Shown piece by piece: positions 10,550-20,311 of a stretch of DNA of 64,000 nucleotides. Within the stretch, counting starts at the first letter, position 1; every line of letters begins with the position of its first letter. The notes beneath the pieces are model-generated. The model was not told where the DNA came from. It saw only the letters and a list, made by a program, of their open reading frames with translations, and did not search any database. A program made the translations under genes and the position numbers. The DNA lies in the NCBI GenBank assembly GCA_905221605.1, contig CAJNDS010002142.1, forward strand, positions 266,001 through 330,000, given 5' to 3'. The DNA comes from Symbiodinium natans. Lineage: Eukaryota; Sar; Dinophyceae; Suessiales; Symbiodiniaceae.

Positions 10550-12065
10550 GCTTCGCCTCCAGACTCGGGTAGGGTTCAGGGTTTAGGGTTTAGGGTTTTA
10601 GGGTTTAGGGTTTAGGGTTTAGGGTTTAGGGTTAGGGTTTAGGGTTTAGGGTTTAGGGTTTGCCAATGTTCCTCGCACCCCACCACGCGGGACGTGTGTT
10701 GTAGTGTGCGCCCAGGTCCAACGCGCTCTCCCAACCCACCCACCCACATCTCAACCTTGGGCGGGTTTATGGTTTTTACATGGTTGTTGGGCGGATGTAT
10801 CCCCCCAAGCCGGTCAACCCCAAGTTTAGAACCTTCAACCAAGGCTTGGAACAAGGGTCAGAGCTTCAACAGAGGGAAGCGAGATACTCACCCTTACGGG
10901 GAAGACCCCTTGCAGAAAAGGCGCCCGTACGCCCGTATGGGGAAGGCCCCTTCCGGGACAGCCCTTTACCGGGAACCTTAAGGCAAATTATGATGTTTAT
11001 AGCGGGCTTACGAGAGCCTGAGCCAAAGGTTTATTTCTTGGCTCCCTTTGGTTTTTGGTCCTGGGAGCGCCCTTTCTACGAGACCAAAACGCAAGGCCTC
11101 CCAAAACCCTCCATTTCAATACAACAAACGCATTTTCATTGAGGGTCCAGGCCAATCCTGGTTCCCCCTTAGTTGGGGCCCTTCCCCGTAAGGGTCTTTC
11201 CCCGTAAAGGAGACCCAGAACCCAAAACGCAAAACCCAAAATCCAAAACCCAAATTCAAAAGTCCCCCCTGAAGCCTCTCAAAAGAAGACCACCAGGACC
11301 CAAATCCCGAAACCTTAAAGGTTCCATCGACTTAACTTAAAACCCATGGGTTTGGGGTAAATAGAAAAGCCAGACTATCGCTGGCACGTGGGTTCAACCC
11401 TCTTAACGTGGGCCGGGCTCATCGCACGCACCGGCGCCGGCCCCGAGCTCTCGCCAGGCTTCGCATGCTGGCTCGGGTTCGTCCGCGGGCCTGTCGCCAT
11501 GCGGTAGCACTCGCCGCTGCTTATCGCAGCGCCCACGGCTCGCTTCAGTTTAGGGTTTAGGGTTTAGGGCTTAGGGCCCAATTCCACTCCCTGGGAGTAT
11601 AGCTGGAACCGCAGAAAGGATCCCAGGCTACTTCCAGGTATATTTCCCAAGTGAAGGGTACAAGGGTCTCCGGGTACAGTGACAGCGCTGGACAAGAAAC
11701 CTCTAAGTTTTAGCGAGGGTACCCTCGATTTCCTAATTATGGAGCCCACGCAACTTCAGGAATTCTAGCCTCCGCAATGTTGAGGGTACACTCGATTTCT
11801 TAACGTGTTTCTTAATGGGGTTCGAATTGGTAACGTTTGAATTAGTAAGGCGACGCCCTATCCATTAGGCTGATCGCTCGAGTTCTAAATTGGGGGCTCC
11901 CCTCAAATAGGCAATCCGGCCTTTCGATTTCTTAATTCGAGGGATTTCGGGATCTCCCCTCCCTCCCCCCCCCCCCCCCAGCAAGAAATCCAGCCCCTCA
12001 ATTTCTGAAATTCAGGGTTTTGGGGTCCACCCCTCCCCGCCCGGAATTCTTGTCCTCCCCGGACT

Positions 12066-12096
<31 letters not shown>

Positions 12097-15000
12097 CAAA
12101 AAAACAATAATATAATAATCGGAAATCTAGCCCCTCAATTTCGTAAATTTAAGAAATCCAGCCCCTCAATTACTTAAATCTATATAAGAAATCCAGCCCC
12201 TCGATTTCTTAAATTTGTGAAAAGCAGCCCTTCGATTTCTTAAATTTAAGAAATCAAGCCCCTCGATTTCTTATATTTAAGAAATCCCCCCCCCCTTCCC
12301 AAAAATCCAAAAGTTGGCACTAAGAAATCGAGGGGTTGAATGTCTTAAATTTAAGAAGCTGAGGAGCTGGATGACAAAAAAGAAAAAAGAAATCCAGCCT
12401 TTCGATTTCTTATTTTGGCCTGGGAGAGTGGAGGAGTCGAACCGGGGGCCTTTGGGTTGCAAGGCTGGCTTAGGGTTTAGGGTTTAGGGTTTAGGGTTTA
12501 GGGTTTAGGGTTTAGGGTTTAGGGTTTAGGGTTTAGGGTTTAGGGTTTAGGGTTTAGGGTTTAGGGTTTAACAACTGGGGATTGTGGCTAGGCAGGTCCT
12601 GGTGCCGTGAGGAGGAGGAGGCCTGGATTTCAGAAATCGAGGGGCTGGATTTCTTAAATGTAAGAAATCGAGGGGCTGAGTTTCTTATTTGAGAGGGGGG
12701 GGGGGGTGATTTTTCATTTAAGGGGGGAAGCATCCAGAAATACAAGGGCTGGATTTCTTAAATTGTTTGATGTCTAGAAACTGAGGGGTGGTTGTCAAGA
12801 ATGACCAAATTTAAGAAATTTAGGGCCCCAGGATGAGGGTACCCTCGATTTCTTATGTTAGTCTTGCTCTCAATTTCGCATTTTTATCCGGGGTCCAGCC
12901 GCGAGCATGCTCGTTTCTTAATCCAATGATTTCTTAATCAGTGACAGCTGTGGCCATTAGTGGCTGTGAGAGGATCCTACTTAGGGTTTAGGAGCTAGGG
13001 TAAGGTCTTGCCCTAAGCCCTAAATCCTAAGCCCTAAACCCTAAACCCTCTGAGCACTGAATCCCAAACCCTTGTCTACCCGAAGCCCTGAGGCGAAGCC
13101 AGATCCTCCGCGCCCAAAGGCTCGGCCGGTCAGAGAGCCGCCACTTGTGCCCAAAGGCTGGGAGGGTTTAGGGTTTAGGGTCTAGGGTCTAGGGTGTAGG
13201 GTTTAGGGTTTAGGGGCCCAAAGGCTGGGTTTGCTTGCTTATCCAACTTGTTGAACTTTCAGCTTTTGGGGCTTCCTTGCTTTGTAGGAATAGGAAAGGT
13301 TATCCTTTTAATTCCTCGGCTATTGGAGAAGCAAGTTTGGGGTTTGGAGCATGCAATTTTGGGTTTGGGTAGCATCAGTTTTGGGTGACTGAAGCCCTCC
13401 CCTAACCCCTAAACCCTAAACCCTAAACCCTAAACCCTAAACCCTAAACCCTAAACCCTAAACCCTAAACCCTATAAACCCTAAACCCTAAACCCTCAAA
13501 AGCCGAAGCGGCAGGCTTGGCTCGGCCGCCGAAGCGCGTCAAGACGGAAGACCCTGACGAGCCAGTGCTGGTGGGGTCGTCGAATGTCCCAGAGCCAGCC
13601 GAGCCCCCGAAGAAGGCCTGGAGCTACTATAGGGCCCTTAAATCGAATATATATATATATATATATATATAAATAATTTTTATTTATTTTTTATTATTTT
13701 TTTTTTGGGGGGGAGGGGGGGGAGGGGGGGGGGGGGTTATTACTGCATAAGTACAGAGGGACCATAAGGGGATATTTATTCCGACCCCTATATTGCGTGG
13801 CGGCAAGAGGCTTCCGCGGACCTGAGAATTGCATGTACATTGCTCGCCTAGAGTACCAGGAGTAGGCCCTTGTACCTTTTTTTAGGGTTTAGGCTCCCTT
13901 ACAAGCCACCCTTTGTATTCCTAGGCTACCCTAAAGCCTAAACCCTGAACCCTAAACCCTAAACTGTAAACCCTAAACCCTAAACCCTAAACCCTAAACC
14001 CTAAACCCTAAACCCTAAACCCTAAACCCTAAACCCTTGTGAAAAACTCTAAACCCTAAACCCTAAAACAATTGCATGGTACCTTGCTCCCTGGAGGCGG
14101 CAGTGAAGGCGATGCCGCGCCTGCCTTCACACATGGCCGCGCCCGTCGGAGTCGGAGTGGAGGAGGAGCGTGCTTCTTTTTCACAACGGTTTAGGGTTTA
14201 GGGTTTAGGGTTTAGGGTTTAGGGTTTAGGGTTTACAGCTTAGGGTTTAGGGTTCAGGGTTTAGGCCTTAGGGTAGCCCGGTGTTGTACCCTTTTGCCCC
14301 TTTTCTTGGCTTAGGGTTTAGGCGTTAGGGTTCAGGGCTTAGGGTGGTTCCCTTATGAAGTAACTAACCCAAAAAGGATGCTCTTATGATAATATGGCTA
14401 CTGGGCTACCAAGAGTTTGTACTTTCGAGAGGGTATGAGGTTCGTTTAGCGGTTTAACCGTTGAGGGTTACGGTTGGGTAGGTAGAAGTAGGGTTATAAG
14501 TATCCTAAATGGGGTTTATGTACCTACTTATAATTTCCCTAAACCCTAAACCCAAAACTCTAAACCCTAAACCCTAAACCCTAAACCCTAAACCCTACTC
14601 ATGTCTACCCAAATGAATCTCCACGCAACGCAGTGAAGGTGAGGTCTCGCCTGCCTCCCTCGCCAATGTCTCCCTCGCCAATGTCTCCACCGGTCCGTGA
14701 GGAGGAGTGCCAGAAAGCCGTAAGAGTCTGGCAAGGGTTTAGGGTTTAGGGTTTAGGGTTCAGGGTTCAGGGGTTTAGGGTCTGGCTGGTTCTTTGCAGG
14801 GAATGAGGGAATCTTAAAGGGTATATTTAGGGCCGCAATTCCCTGATTCCCTACCAAGAAATAGGGAGAATAGTCAGATAAAGGGGTACTCTTTTGGGGT
14901 TCCACTAATGATATGGAAGGGTAGATTAGGGGCACCCCTATTTTGGAAAATGCCCATTTCTCAAAATGATGGTCACCCTTTTTGCAGGGTAGTGCCCCAA

Positions 15001-16610
15001 ATTTTAGGCCGCCGCCTTGCAAGAGTAACCCCCAAAAGGGACCAAGTTTTAGAGAGTGTTTAGGGTTCAGGGTTAAGGGTTCAGGACTTCCATCTGCTTG
15101 GGTGTGTACCAGGAGAGCCGTGACAAAGAAGATGATGACTGGTGGGGACGGAACTCCTGGAGCAGGAGTTCCTGGAGTGGAGGCCTGGGGCACATTGTGG
15201 GTTTAGGGTTTAGGGTTTAGGGTTTAAGGTTTATGATTTGAGGTTTAGGGGCCCGGCGAAAGCAGGGTTCAAGTCCACACGCCTTCAGCTGAGGCACTTG
15301 GGGCTCCGCGGACAGGCGAACGCGCACCGTGTTTGCCCAGGATGGCAAAGGAAGTGCGGGGCCTGGCACACACGAATAGGTCGTCGGAGTCGGAGTGTCT
15401 CTTAGTTGTAGAGTAGGTAACCTTCAACCTCTTTGGGGCTATATGATCCCCTTATAATTCCTTATAATCCCAAAGGTCAAGCTTGGGTTCCCCTAGGTCC
15501 TGGACAACTAGGGTCTCGTCCGCATGTTCGCAGTGGGGCCTGAGGTGCCAAGCACTTGAAGACAGCCTTGGCGGCAACGCAGAAGCCGCGGATGAAAGGT
15601 GGCAAACCTCGACAGGCATGTCATGCGTTCATGTTGAACCCTAAACCCTAAACCCTAAACCCTAAACCCTAAACCCTAAACCCTAGACCCTAGACCCTAG
15701 ACCCTAGACCCTAGACCCTAGACCCTAGACCCTATAGACCCTAGACCCTAGACCCTAAACCCTAACCGGATGGACAGGCACCCGCGGGAGCTGCTGGACA
15801 CTCTGCTGGACCCTCGACCTCGGGGTCGGCGCGCTCGCTGCAGAACATGGCCACGGACCTGCTACCCGGTAGGCCCTTAGGACATTTCTTGTTTCCCTAG
15901 GGTTTAGGGTTTAGGGTTTCGGGTTTAGGGTTTCGGGTTTATATAAGGAATATGTTTCTGAGGTTTTTGGGGCCGTCGTAGGCTAAATCTCTGCAGAGAC
16001 CGGCAGTATGCACCTTGGCAGCACTGGAGAACAATGGGGGTTTCCCAAAATAGGGGTACTTTTTTGAGACCCCAAACAGAATAGAATCCCAAACAGCATA
16101 GAACCCCCTAAAGGGACCTCCAGAAAGGGTACCCCCTTTTTTCGGAAACCCCCAAATCTACTCGTCGAAAAACCCAGACCCTAAACCAACCTAAACCCTA
16201 AGTGCACTTCATGGTTAGGGGTATAACAAGAATTCTGGTACCCTTAAATCCCCTAAAATGCACGAATCCTTTTGCGTTGCAGTACCCCTAAGAAAATCAA
16301 AAAATGGTTGCCCCTAACTTTCAAAAGCCCGCGACTATGTTTGCCAGCCCTAAACCCTGTAACCCTACAACCCTATAACCATATAACCCGAAAGCCCCAT
16401 AACCCTTCAACCCTATAGCCCCATAACCCTATAACCCTATAACCCAAAAACCCTATAACCCAACAACCCTATAACCCTATAACCCTATAACCCTATAACC
16501 CTATGACCCTAACAAGATGGCAGGCCAAAGTCGAAGACGTGTCGGATCAGCTGACCGCCGTTGCCACCGAGCTCCTGAGCGTGGCGGCAAAGCTGCCCAA
16601 AGGGACCTGA
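10511..16610 (+). CDS. Predicted nine-exon gene, product unknown
   Basis: Nine exons can be joined so that phase agrees at every junction: 10511-10549, 13093-13156, 13503-13615, 14097-14171, 14639-14719, 15294-15379, 15512-15598, 15778-15868 and 16524-16610. They total 723 nt, giving 240 codons and TGA. The product would start MSSDDSTAAAAAE, pass through a Pro-rich region with a Lys/Arg cluster (PPKRVKTED), and end in Leu/Ala-rich helices (VEDVSDQLTAVATELL). I recognise no domain. The low-complexity first half suggests a disordered nuclear or scaffold protein, but that is inference. Exon frames were chosen partly because their phases fit, so the agreement is not independent proof. Further exons may be hidden between 10549 and 13093. 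Confidence 0.45.
10568..10660. repeat. TTTAGGG array
   Basis: About twelve units downstream of the start exon. Confidence 0.9.
10670..11390. other. Unique stretch of unknown content
   Basis: Overlapping open frames of 80-120 codons occur on both strands with no recognisable motif. CCCCTTACGGGGAAG and CCCGTATGGGGAAGGCCCC near 10890-10950 repeat in inverted orientation near 11180-11200 (CCTTCCCCGTAAGGG), hinting at another fold-back unit. Confidence 0.35.
11398..11545. other. GC-rich island, possible exon
   Basis: Bounded by low-GC repeat sequence and followed by TTTAGGG. GCCAG|GCTTCG opens ASHAGSGSSAGLSPCGSTR on +, and an open frame also exists on the minus strand. Strand and frame are unresolved. 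Confidence 0.3.
11817..11883 (-). other. tRNA-like sequence (probable SINE head)
   Basis: On the minus strand GCGATCAGCCTAATGGATAG resembles the D-arm/A-box region of an arginine-type tRNA, followed at the expected distance by AATTCGAACCC, a T-arm/B-box-like motif. The acceptor stem does not pair, so it is not a functional tRNA. The repeat AAGAAATCGAG follows it, as expected of a SINE tail. Confidence 0.45.
12418..12462 (-). other. Truncated tRNA-like sequence with B box
   Basis: The minus strand contains CCGGTTCGACTCCTCC, a perfect polymerase III B-box core, preceded by GCCTTGCAACCCAAAGGC, which could form an anticodon-like stem. The 5' half is replaced by TTTAGGG units. AAGAAATCGA follows, as at 11817. 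Confidence 0.4.
12472..12570. repeat. TTTAGGG array
   Basis: Fourteen nearly perfect units, abutting the truncated tRNA-like sequence. Confidence 0.9.
13093..13156 (+). CDS. Exon 2 of the nine-exon model
   Basis: CCCTGAG|GCG opens AKPDPPRPKARPVREPPLVP; donor AAAG|GCTGGG leaves one base. A GT donor at 13129 is an alternative. Proline-rich. Bracketed by C-rich and then G-rich repeats. Confidence 0.4.
13405..13495. repeat. CCCTAAA array
   Basis: About thirteen units immediately upstream of exon 3. Confidence 0.9.
13503..13615 (+). CDS. Exon 3 of the nine-exon model
   Basis: CAAAAG|CC supplies the two bases needed after exon 2. The frame includes LARPPKRVKTEDPDEP and VGSSNVPEPAEPPKK and is closed by AAG|GCCTGG. 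PPKRVK could be a nuclear localisation signal. The frame stays open past the donor to an AT microsatellite. Confidence 0.5.
13960..14036. repeat. CCCTAAA array
   Basis: About ten units upstream of exon 4. Confidence 0.9.
14097..14171 (+). CDS. Exon 4 of the nine-exon model
   Basis: CTGGAG|GCG opens AAVKAMPRLPSHMAAPVGVG and ends in a run of Glu. The donor CGT|GCTTCT is weak. It resembles exon 5 (AVK.M/R.RLP...EEE), suggesting exon duplication. Confidence 0.45.
14272..14411. mobile_element. Fold-back element B2 type, split by telomeric repeats
   Basis: Left end GTAGCCCGGTGTTGTACCC and right end GGCTACTGGGCTACC match copies at 20697 and 24368. In the middle (about 14308-14344) the usual sequence is replaced by TTTAGGG-like units. 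Confidence 0.6.
14639..14719 (+). CDS. Exon 5 of the nine-exon model
   Basis: Acceptor GTGAAG|GTG and a strong donor GCC|GTAAGAG, phase 0. It reads VRSRLPPSPMSPSPMSPPV and then a Glu-rich end. The codons CCTCGCCAATGTCTC are tandemly repeated. One of the best-delimited exons of this gene. Confidence 0.55.
15294..15379 (+). CDS. Exon 6 of the nine-exon model
   Basis: CAGCTGAG|GCA opens ALGAPRTGERAPCLPRMAK and ends AAT AG|GTCGTC. An overlapping frame from 15266 is also open over 37 codons, so the frame rests on phase agreement with exon 7. Confidence 0.4.
15512..15598 (+). CDS. Exon 7 of the nine-exon model
   Basis: AACTAG|G then VSSACSQWGLRCQALEDSLG, ending GAA AG|GTGGCA. Phase 2 at both ends. 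Helix-forming composition. Confidence 0.5.
15635..15763. repeat. CCCTAAA array switching to CCCTAGA
   Basis: Seven CCCTAAA units followed by about ten CCCTAGA units, then CCCTAAA again: a point variant amplified as a block. Confidence 0.9.
15778..15868 (+). CDS. Exon 8 of the nine-exon model
   Basis: GGACAG|G and then HPRELLDTLLDPRPRGRRA, closed by CCG|GTAGGC. The phase-0 alternative reads APAGAAGHSAGPSTSGSAR and is equally open; the first was chosen because both neighbours require it. Confidence 0.4.
16036..16164. mobile_element. Fold-back element family H, copy 1
   Basis: GGGGGTTTCCCAAAATAGGG at the left mirrors CCCTTTTTTCGGAAACCCCC at the right. Other copies: 23664, 33084, 50938, 63255 and 63612. 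Confidence 0.7.
16330..16512. repeat. CCCTATAA-type array
   Basis: Units of ACCCTATA (7-9 bp) ending just upstream of the terminal exon. Confidence 0.85.
16524..16610 (+). CDS. Exon 9 (terminal) of the nine-exon model
   Basis: GATGGCAG|GCC opens AKVEDVSDQLTAVATELLS and reaches TGA at 16608. Leu/Val/Ala at a/d-like spacing suggest an amphipathic C-terminal helix. Confidence 0.55.
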   Translation, partial: AKVEDVSDQLTAVATELLSVAAKLPKGT

Positions 16611-16689
16611 ATGGACAGTTATCACAGGTTCAGGCACTGTGTGCATAGACCGTAAACCCTAAACCTTTGATACACATACCTGACTACAC

Positions 16690-17136
16690 ACACATGTATG
16701 TATATATATATATGTGTATAAATATATGTATATACATATGTATGTATGTATGTATGCATGTATGCATGTATGCATGTATGCATGTATGCATGTATGCATG
16801 TATGCATGTATGCATGTATGCATGTATGCATGTATGCATGTATGTGTGTATGTGTGCATGTGTGTATATTTGTATATATATATATGTATATACGCATGTA
16901 CGTATATATGTATACGTATACATGTATATATGTATATATGTATATATGTATATATGTGTATATGTGTATATGTATATATGTATATATGTATATATGTATA
17001 TATGTATATATGTATGTATGTACATATGGATATGCATATATGTATATATGTATGAATGGATATATGTAAAAAGGCATATGTGTATATATAAATATATGCA
17101 TATATGTGTATATATATTTATATATATATATATATG
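16690..17136. repeat. TATG/TA microsatellite
   Basis: TATGTATGCATG units pass into TATATATG and pure TA. The long open frames on both strands here (Met/Tyr/Ile/Cys only) are artefacts of the repeat. Confidence 0.95.
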
Positions 17137-17280
17137 GTACCCCCCCCCCCCCCCCCCAGTGACCTACCCTTTTTCGCCTTGTCTCAAGTCACAGCTGCAC
17201 TGCAAGCAAACTCGGTGTGCAATATAGCGTATTTCCTAGGGCGTAGACTAAAATACAACTAAAAACGCATACACGGGACA

Positions 17281-17565
17281 GTAGAAAAACCAAAAATACC
17301 AAAACCAAAAAAACCAAAAAACCAAAACCAAAAAAACCAAAAAAAACCAAAACCCAAAAAACCAAAAAAACCAAAACCAAAAAAACCAAAAATACCAAAA
17401 AAACCAATTTTCCGGGACTCTCAGGAAATTCCTATGAGGCTTCTCCAAGAGCCCCAGAAAATTGTTTTTTTTGGTATTTTTGTTTTTTTTGGTTTTGTTT
17501 TTTTTGGTTTTTTTGGTTTTGGTATTTTTGGTTTTTTGGTTTTGGTATTTTGGCTTTTTGGTTCG
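17281..17565. repeat. Inverted repeat of ACCAAAAA units
   Basis: An arm of AACCAAAAA units (17285-17405) and an arm of GGTTTTTT units (17464-17565) flank a 58-bp spacer. They could fold into a hairpin with arms of about 110 bp. Confidence 0.8.
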
Positions 17566-17599
17566 CCTTCACGGTCACGAGGCAACAACTACGCATTTT

Positions 17600-18280
17600 T
17601 AAGTGTGCTTATGCTAATTGTGCTTTTCAAAAATAGTATACAAGTGGTCTTTCTAGTGCTTCAGAACTTTTTGTTTCGTTATTATGTAAGTAGAGCCGCT
17701 AGTGTTTAGTGCATCTTTTGGTTGCACTCAAGTGTAGTAGACCTTATTCAGCCATTACTTGGTGCTCTGGTAGCTAAATTCGCATGGATAATATTTGCCT
17801 GGTAAATGCGATTAATTATCTAGAATCAGCATTTGCAATACTTGTCTTGAGAAAAAGCATTTATTGCTTAGAATTGTTTGCTTAAAAAGTGACTCCTACT
17901 CGTCCAGGGATACCCCAAAACCCTATAATCCAAACTTCACCAGAGATTCTCCTGAAAAGCTTGCGCTTTTGGATGTTTTTACGTATTTGTGAATTTGCTT
18001 GTGGTATGGCCTTCACTTTAGAAGTACTTTTCTAGGATTCTTGTGCATTTTTTAAGCCTGATTGTGCAAGTTGCGTTTTTCAAGCATAGTATATATGTGG
18101 TCTTTATTGAATACTTCAGACATCTTTGTTTCATCGTTATGTAAGTAGAACCGATTTCCATTATTGTGCATTTTAAGCTTGCTTATGCAAATTGTGCTTT
18201 TCAGACATAGTATACAAGTGGTCTTTAGTGAATACTTCAGCAATCTTTGTCTCATTGTTATGTAGGTAGAACCGTTTCCA
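17600..18280. repeat. Direct repeats, about 110 bp, three copies
   Basis: Near 17605, 18055 and 18180 the motifs GTGCTTTTCA, AGTATACAAGTGGTCTTT, ACTTCAG and TTATGTAAGTAGA recur in the same order. Confidence 0.75.
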
Positions 18281-18294
18281 TTTCCGCAAGTGTT

Positions 18295-18985
18295 TATTTC
18301 GTATTTGGTTGAGTATGGTCCTTTAAATAGTATTCACTTGAGTCAAATTGGGTTATTTGCTTAAGAATTCCTCTAGTAGTTAAATTCGCATAGAATGAAT
18401 ACTTCAAAAAAATTGTTTCATGAATATGTAAACATAAGGTGTTTCATTTGACTTTGCAGATAGTATTTCAATAATACTTTGCCTGGTATAAACACAACTG
18501 TTTCAATGCATTAGTTGCTCAACAAAGCACTATTTGCCCTTTAAACCACACTTTGCCATATGTTGGTTGTATATGGTGCTTATTTCGTATTTTGGTTGAG
18601 TATGGTCCTTTAACTGGTATTCACTTGAGTCAAATTGGGCTATTTGCTTAATAATTACTCTAGTAGCTAAATTCGCATAAAATGATTATTTCAAAAATAA
18701 AAACGATTCATGAATATGTAAACATAAGGTATTTCAGTGGACTTTTCAGAGAGCATACTTTGCCTAGTACAAGCACAATTGTATAAATACAGTATTTGCA
18801 CTTTAAACCCACACTTTGCCATATTTTGGTTGAGAATGGTGTCTATTTCGTATCTTGGTTGAGTATGCTCCCTTAAATGGTATTCACTCGAGTCAAATTG
18901 GGCTCTTTGCTCAATAATTACTCTAGTAGCTAAATTCGCATAGAACCAAGAAAAATGTTTCACTATTTGATTAATACTTTGCCTC
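18295..18985. repeat. Direct repeats, about 150 bp, three copies
   Basis: TTTCGTATTTGGTTGAGTATG, ATTCACTTGAGTCAAATTGG, AGCTAAATTCGCATA and ATGAATATGTAAACATAAGG recur in the same order from 18298, 18583 and 18845; the last copy lacks the end. Confidence 0.75.
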
Positions 18986-19619
18986 GTACAAACACAATTG
19001 TATAAATAAATTAGTTGCTCAACAAAACATTAATTGCCCTTTAAAACGCACAATTTGCATAGAAAAACACTGATCTAAACATCTAAAAACAGCATTGTAA
19101 CTGTCCTTCATTACCCGGTGATTAACTACGCGACTTTTGGGCCTTGTTTGTTATTTTTTGTTAAAAAGGCCTAAAAAGGCCTAAAAAGGGTAGGTCGCTG
19201 GGGGGGGGGGGGTAGCATATATATATATATAGAGCGAGCGAAAGAGAGTGCGTGTTTTGTGAATTGGCTCCGTGGCTTGTCATTCTGCCACACGTAGCCT
19301 CTATGTGTTTCGGCGGTGCTTGGGCGCAGCTCCCAAAAAATCAGCAAATGCATACATTCCGTTATATTAATTATATATATATACACATATACAGAGTCGT
19401 GTATGATGTCCTCGTACTTTTTGTGGGATCGAAGTTGGCCCTCAAGCCCGAAGCCCTAGAAACTGCAATCCCGCAGCACCGTCCAACTTACTAGTCGTAG
19501 AAGCCACAGGGAGCTGTGGCTTTAGAGCCTGGGGCGAGCATGTCCCATCGAAATCTGCCAACAGGGCGCTCTACAGGTCCCTGCTGCAAAAAACTCGCAG
19601 TGGTGTGTCAGGGCTAGGC

Positions 19620-19663
19620 TTCAGGGTTTAGGGTTTAGGGTTTGGGGTTTCGGGTTTAGGAGT
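19620..19663. repeat. Short TTTAGGG tract
   Basis: Three to four G-rich units in otherwise unique sequence (19220-19770) in which I see no supported exon. Confidence 0.7.
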
Positions 19664-19771
19664 AGGGGTTGGGGCCCCAAACCGAAAAAAAACCGCACAC
19701 TCTCTACACGAGGCCAGGCAGATGTCGCGGACGGGCAACTCGCAGCTTTGGAGGCCTGGACGCAGCAATCT

Positions 19772-20060
19772 CTTGGTAGCCCAGTGATACCCAAAGAGCC
19801 CAATATTGCTTAATTAAGGAATATACCTTAAATCATACTAAGGATCCCTATATGATTTAAGGAATACTCCTTAATCATAATGAAGGCATATACCCTACTT
19901 CATAATTTTGATCCTTAGTATAAATTAGGGGTATATTCCTTAATTAAGGGGTTTTGGGAAGATCTGGGTACCCTTCACCCTTTTTTGGTTCTGGGTTCCC
20001 GCATGGAGTGACCAACTAAAACAAAAATAGTGCCCGTATAATCGTACAGCTACTGGGGTT
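19772..20060. mobile_element. Nested fold-backs: family C inside family B2
   Basis: The B2 left end TTGGTAGCCCAGTGATA (19772) and the B2 body GGTACCCTTCACCCTTTTTT (19966) are separated by a family C element (about 19790-19965) bearing CTTAATTAAGGAATAT arms. TA borders the insertion on both sides, consistent with a TA target duplication. Confidence 0.6.
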
Positions 20061-20224
20061 CTAGGGGTTATAGGACAGAAGTCATGCAACAGCAGGGAAG
20101 ATCGTCTTGTTGCCTTGAATCAGCGTTGCAGGTTTAGGGGATTAGGGTTTTTTTGGTGTAGCGCTGAATTTGCGGAATCGCCCCCTGCATCAGATGCATC
20201 GAGCTGCATGAGAAGCCCTGTATC

Positions 20225-20311
20225 TACTATTTGCTTAATAACCCCAGAAGAATAAAATGTAAGAATCCCTATAATATGTTTTTTGGGGTTCTTAACTAAA
20301 CAATTAGTAGA
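20225..20311. mobile_element. Fold-back element family E
   Basis: CTACTATTTGCTTAATAACC at the left mirrors GGTTCTTAACTAAACAATTAG at the right. Confidence 0.65.

Larger units (their letters stand above)
11712..12880. repeat. Cluster of AAGAAATCGAGGGGCTGG repeats
   Basis: More than a dozen copies of this 18-mer or its complement in both orientations, often back to back around TTAAATTTAAG so that they form hairpins. GAGGGTACCCTCGATTTC occurs near 11715 and 12835. C or G homopolymers interrupt the cluster. Two tRNA-like pieces lie at its edge and centre. Confidence 0.7.
17137..19216. mobile_element. 2.1-kb AT-rich element with poly-C inverted ends
   Basis: The left end is GGTAC, a C run and CAGTGACCTACCCTTTTT. 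The right end, reverse-complemented, is GCTAC, a C run and CAGCGACCTACCCTTTTT. Both ends sit inside TA microsatellite, so insertion into a TA run is likely. The interior is AT-rich and contains no TTTAGGG arrays, unlike everything around it. It holds a long hairpin and several direct-repeat families but no open frame above about 90 codons, so it would be non-autonomous. Confidence 0.6.

Noticed and set aside
16622-17227. Long open frames of 100-186 codons on both strands
   Set aside because: They consist only of Met/Tyr/Ile/Cys/His/Thr repeats produced by the TATG/TA microsatellite.
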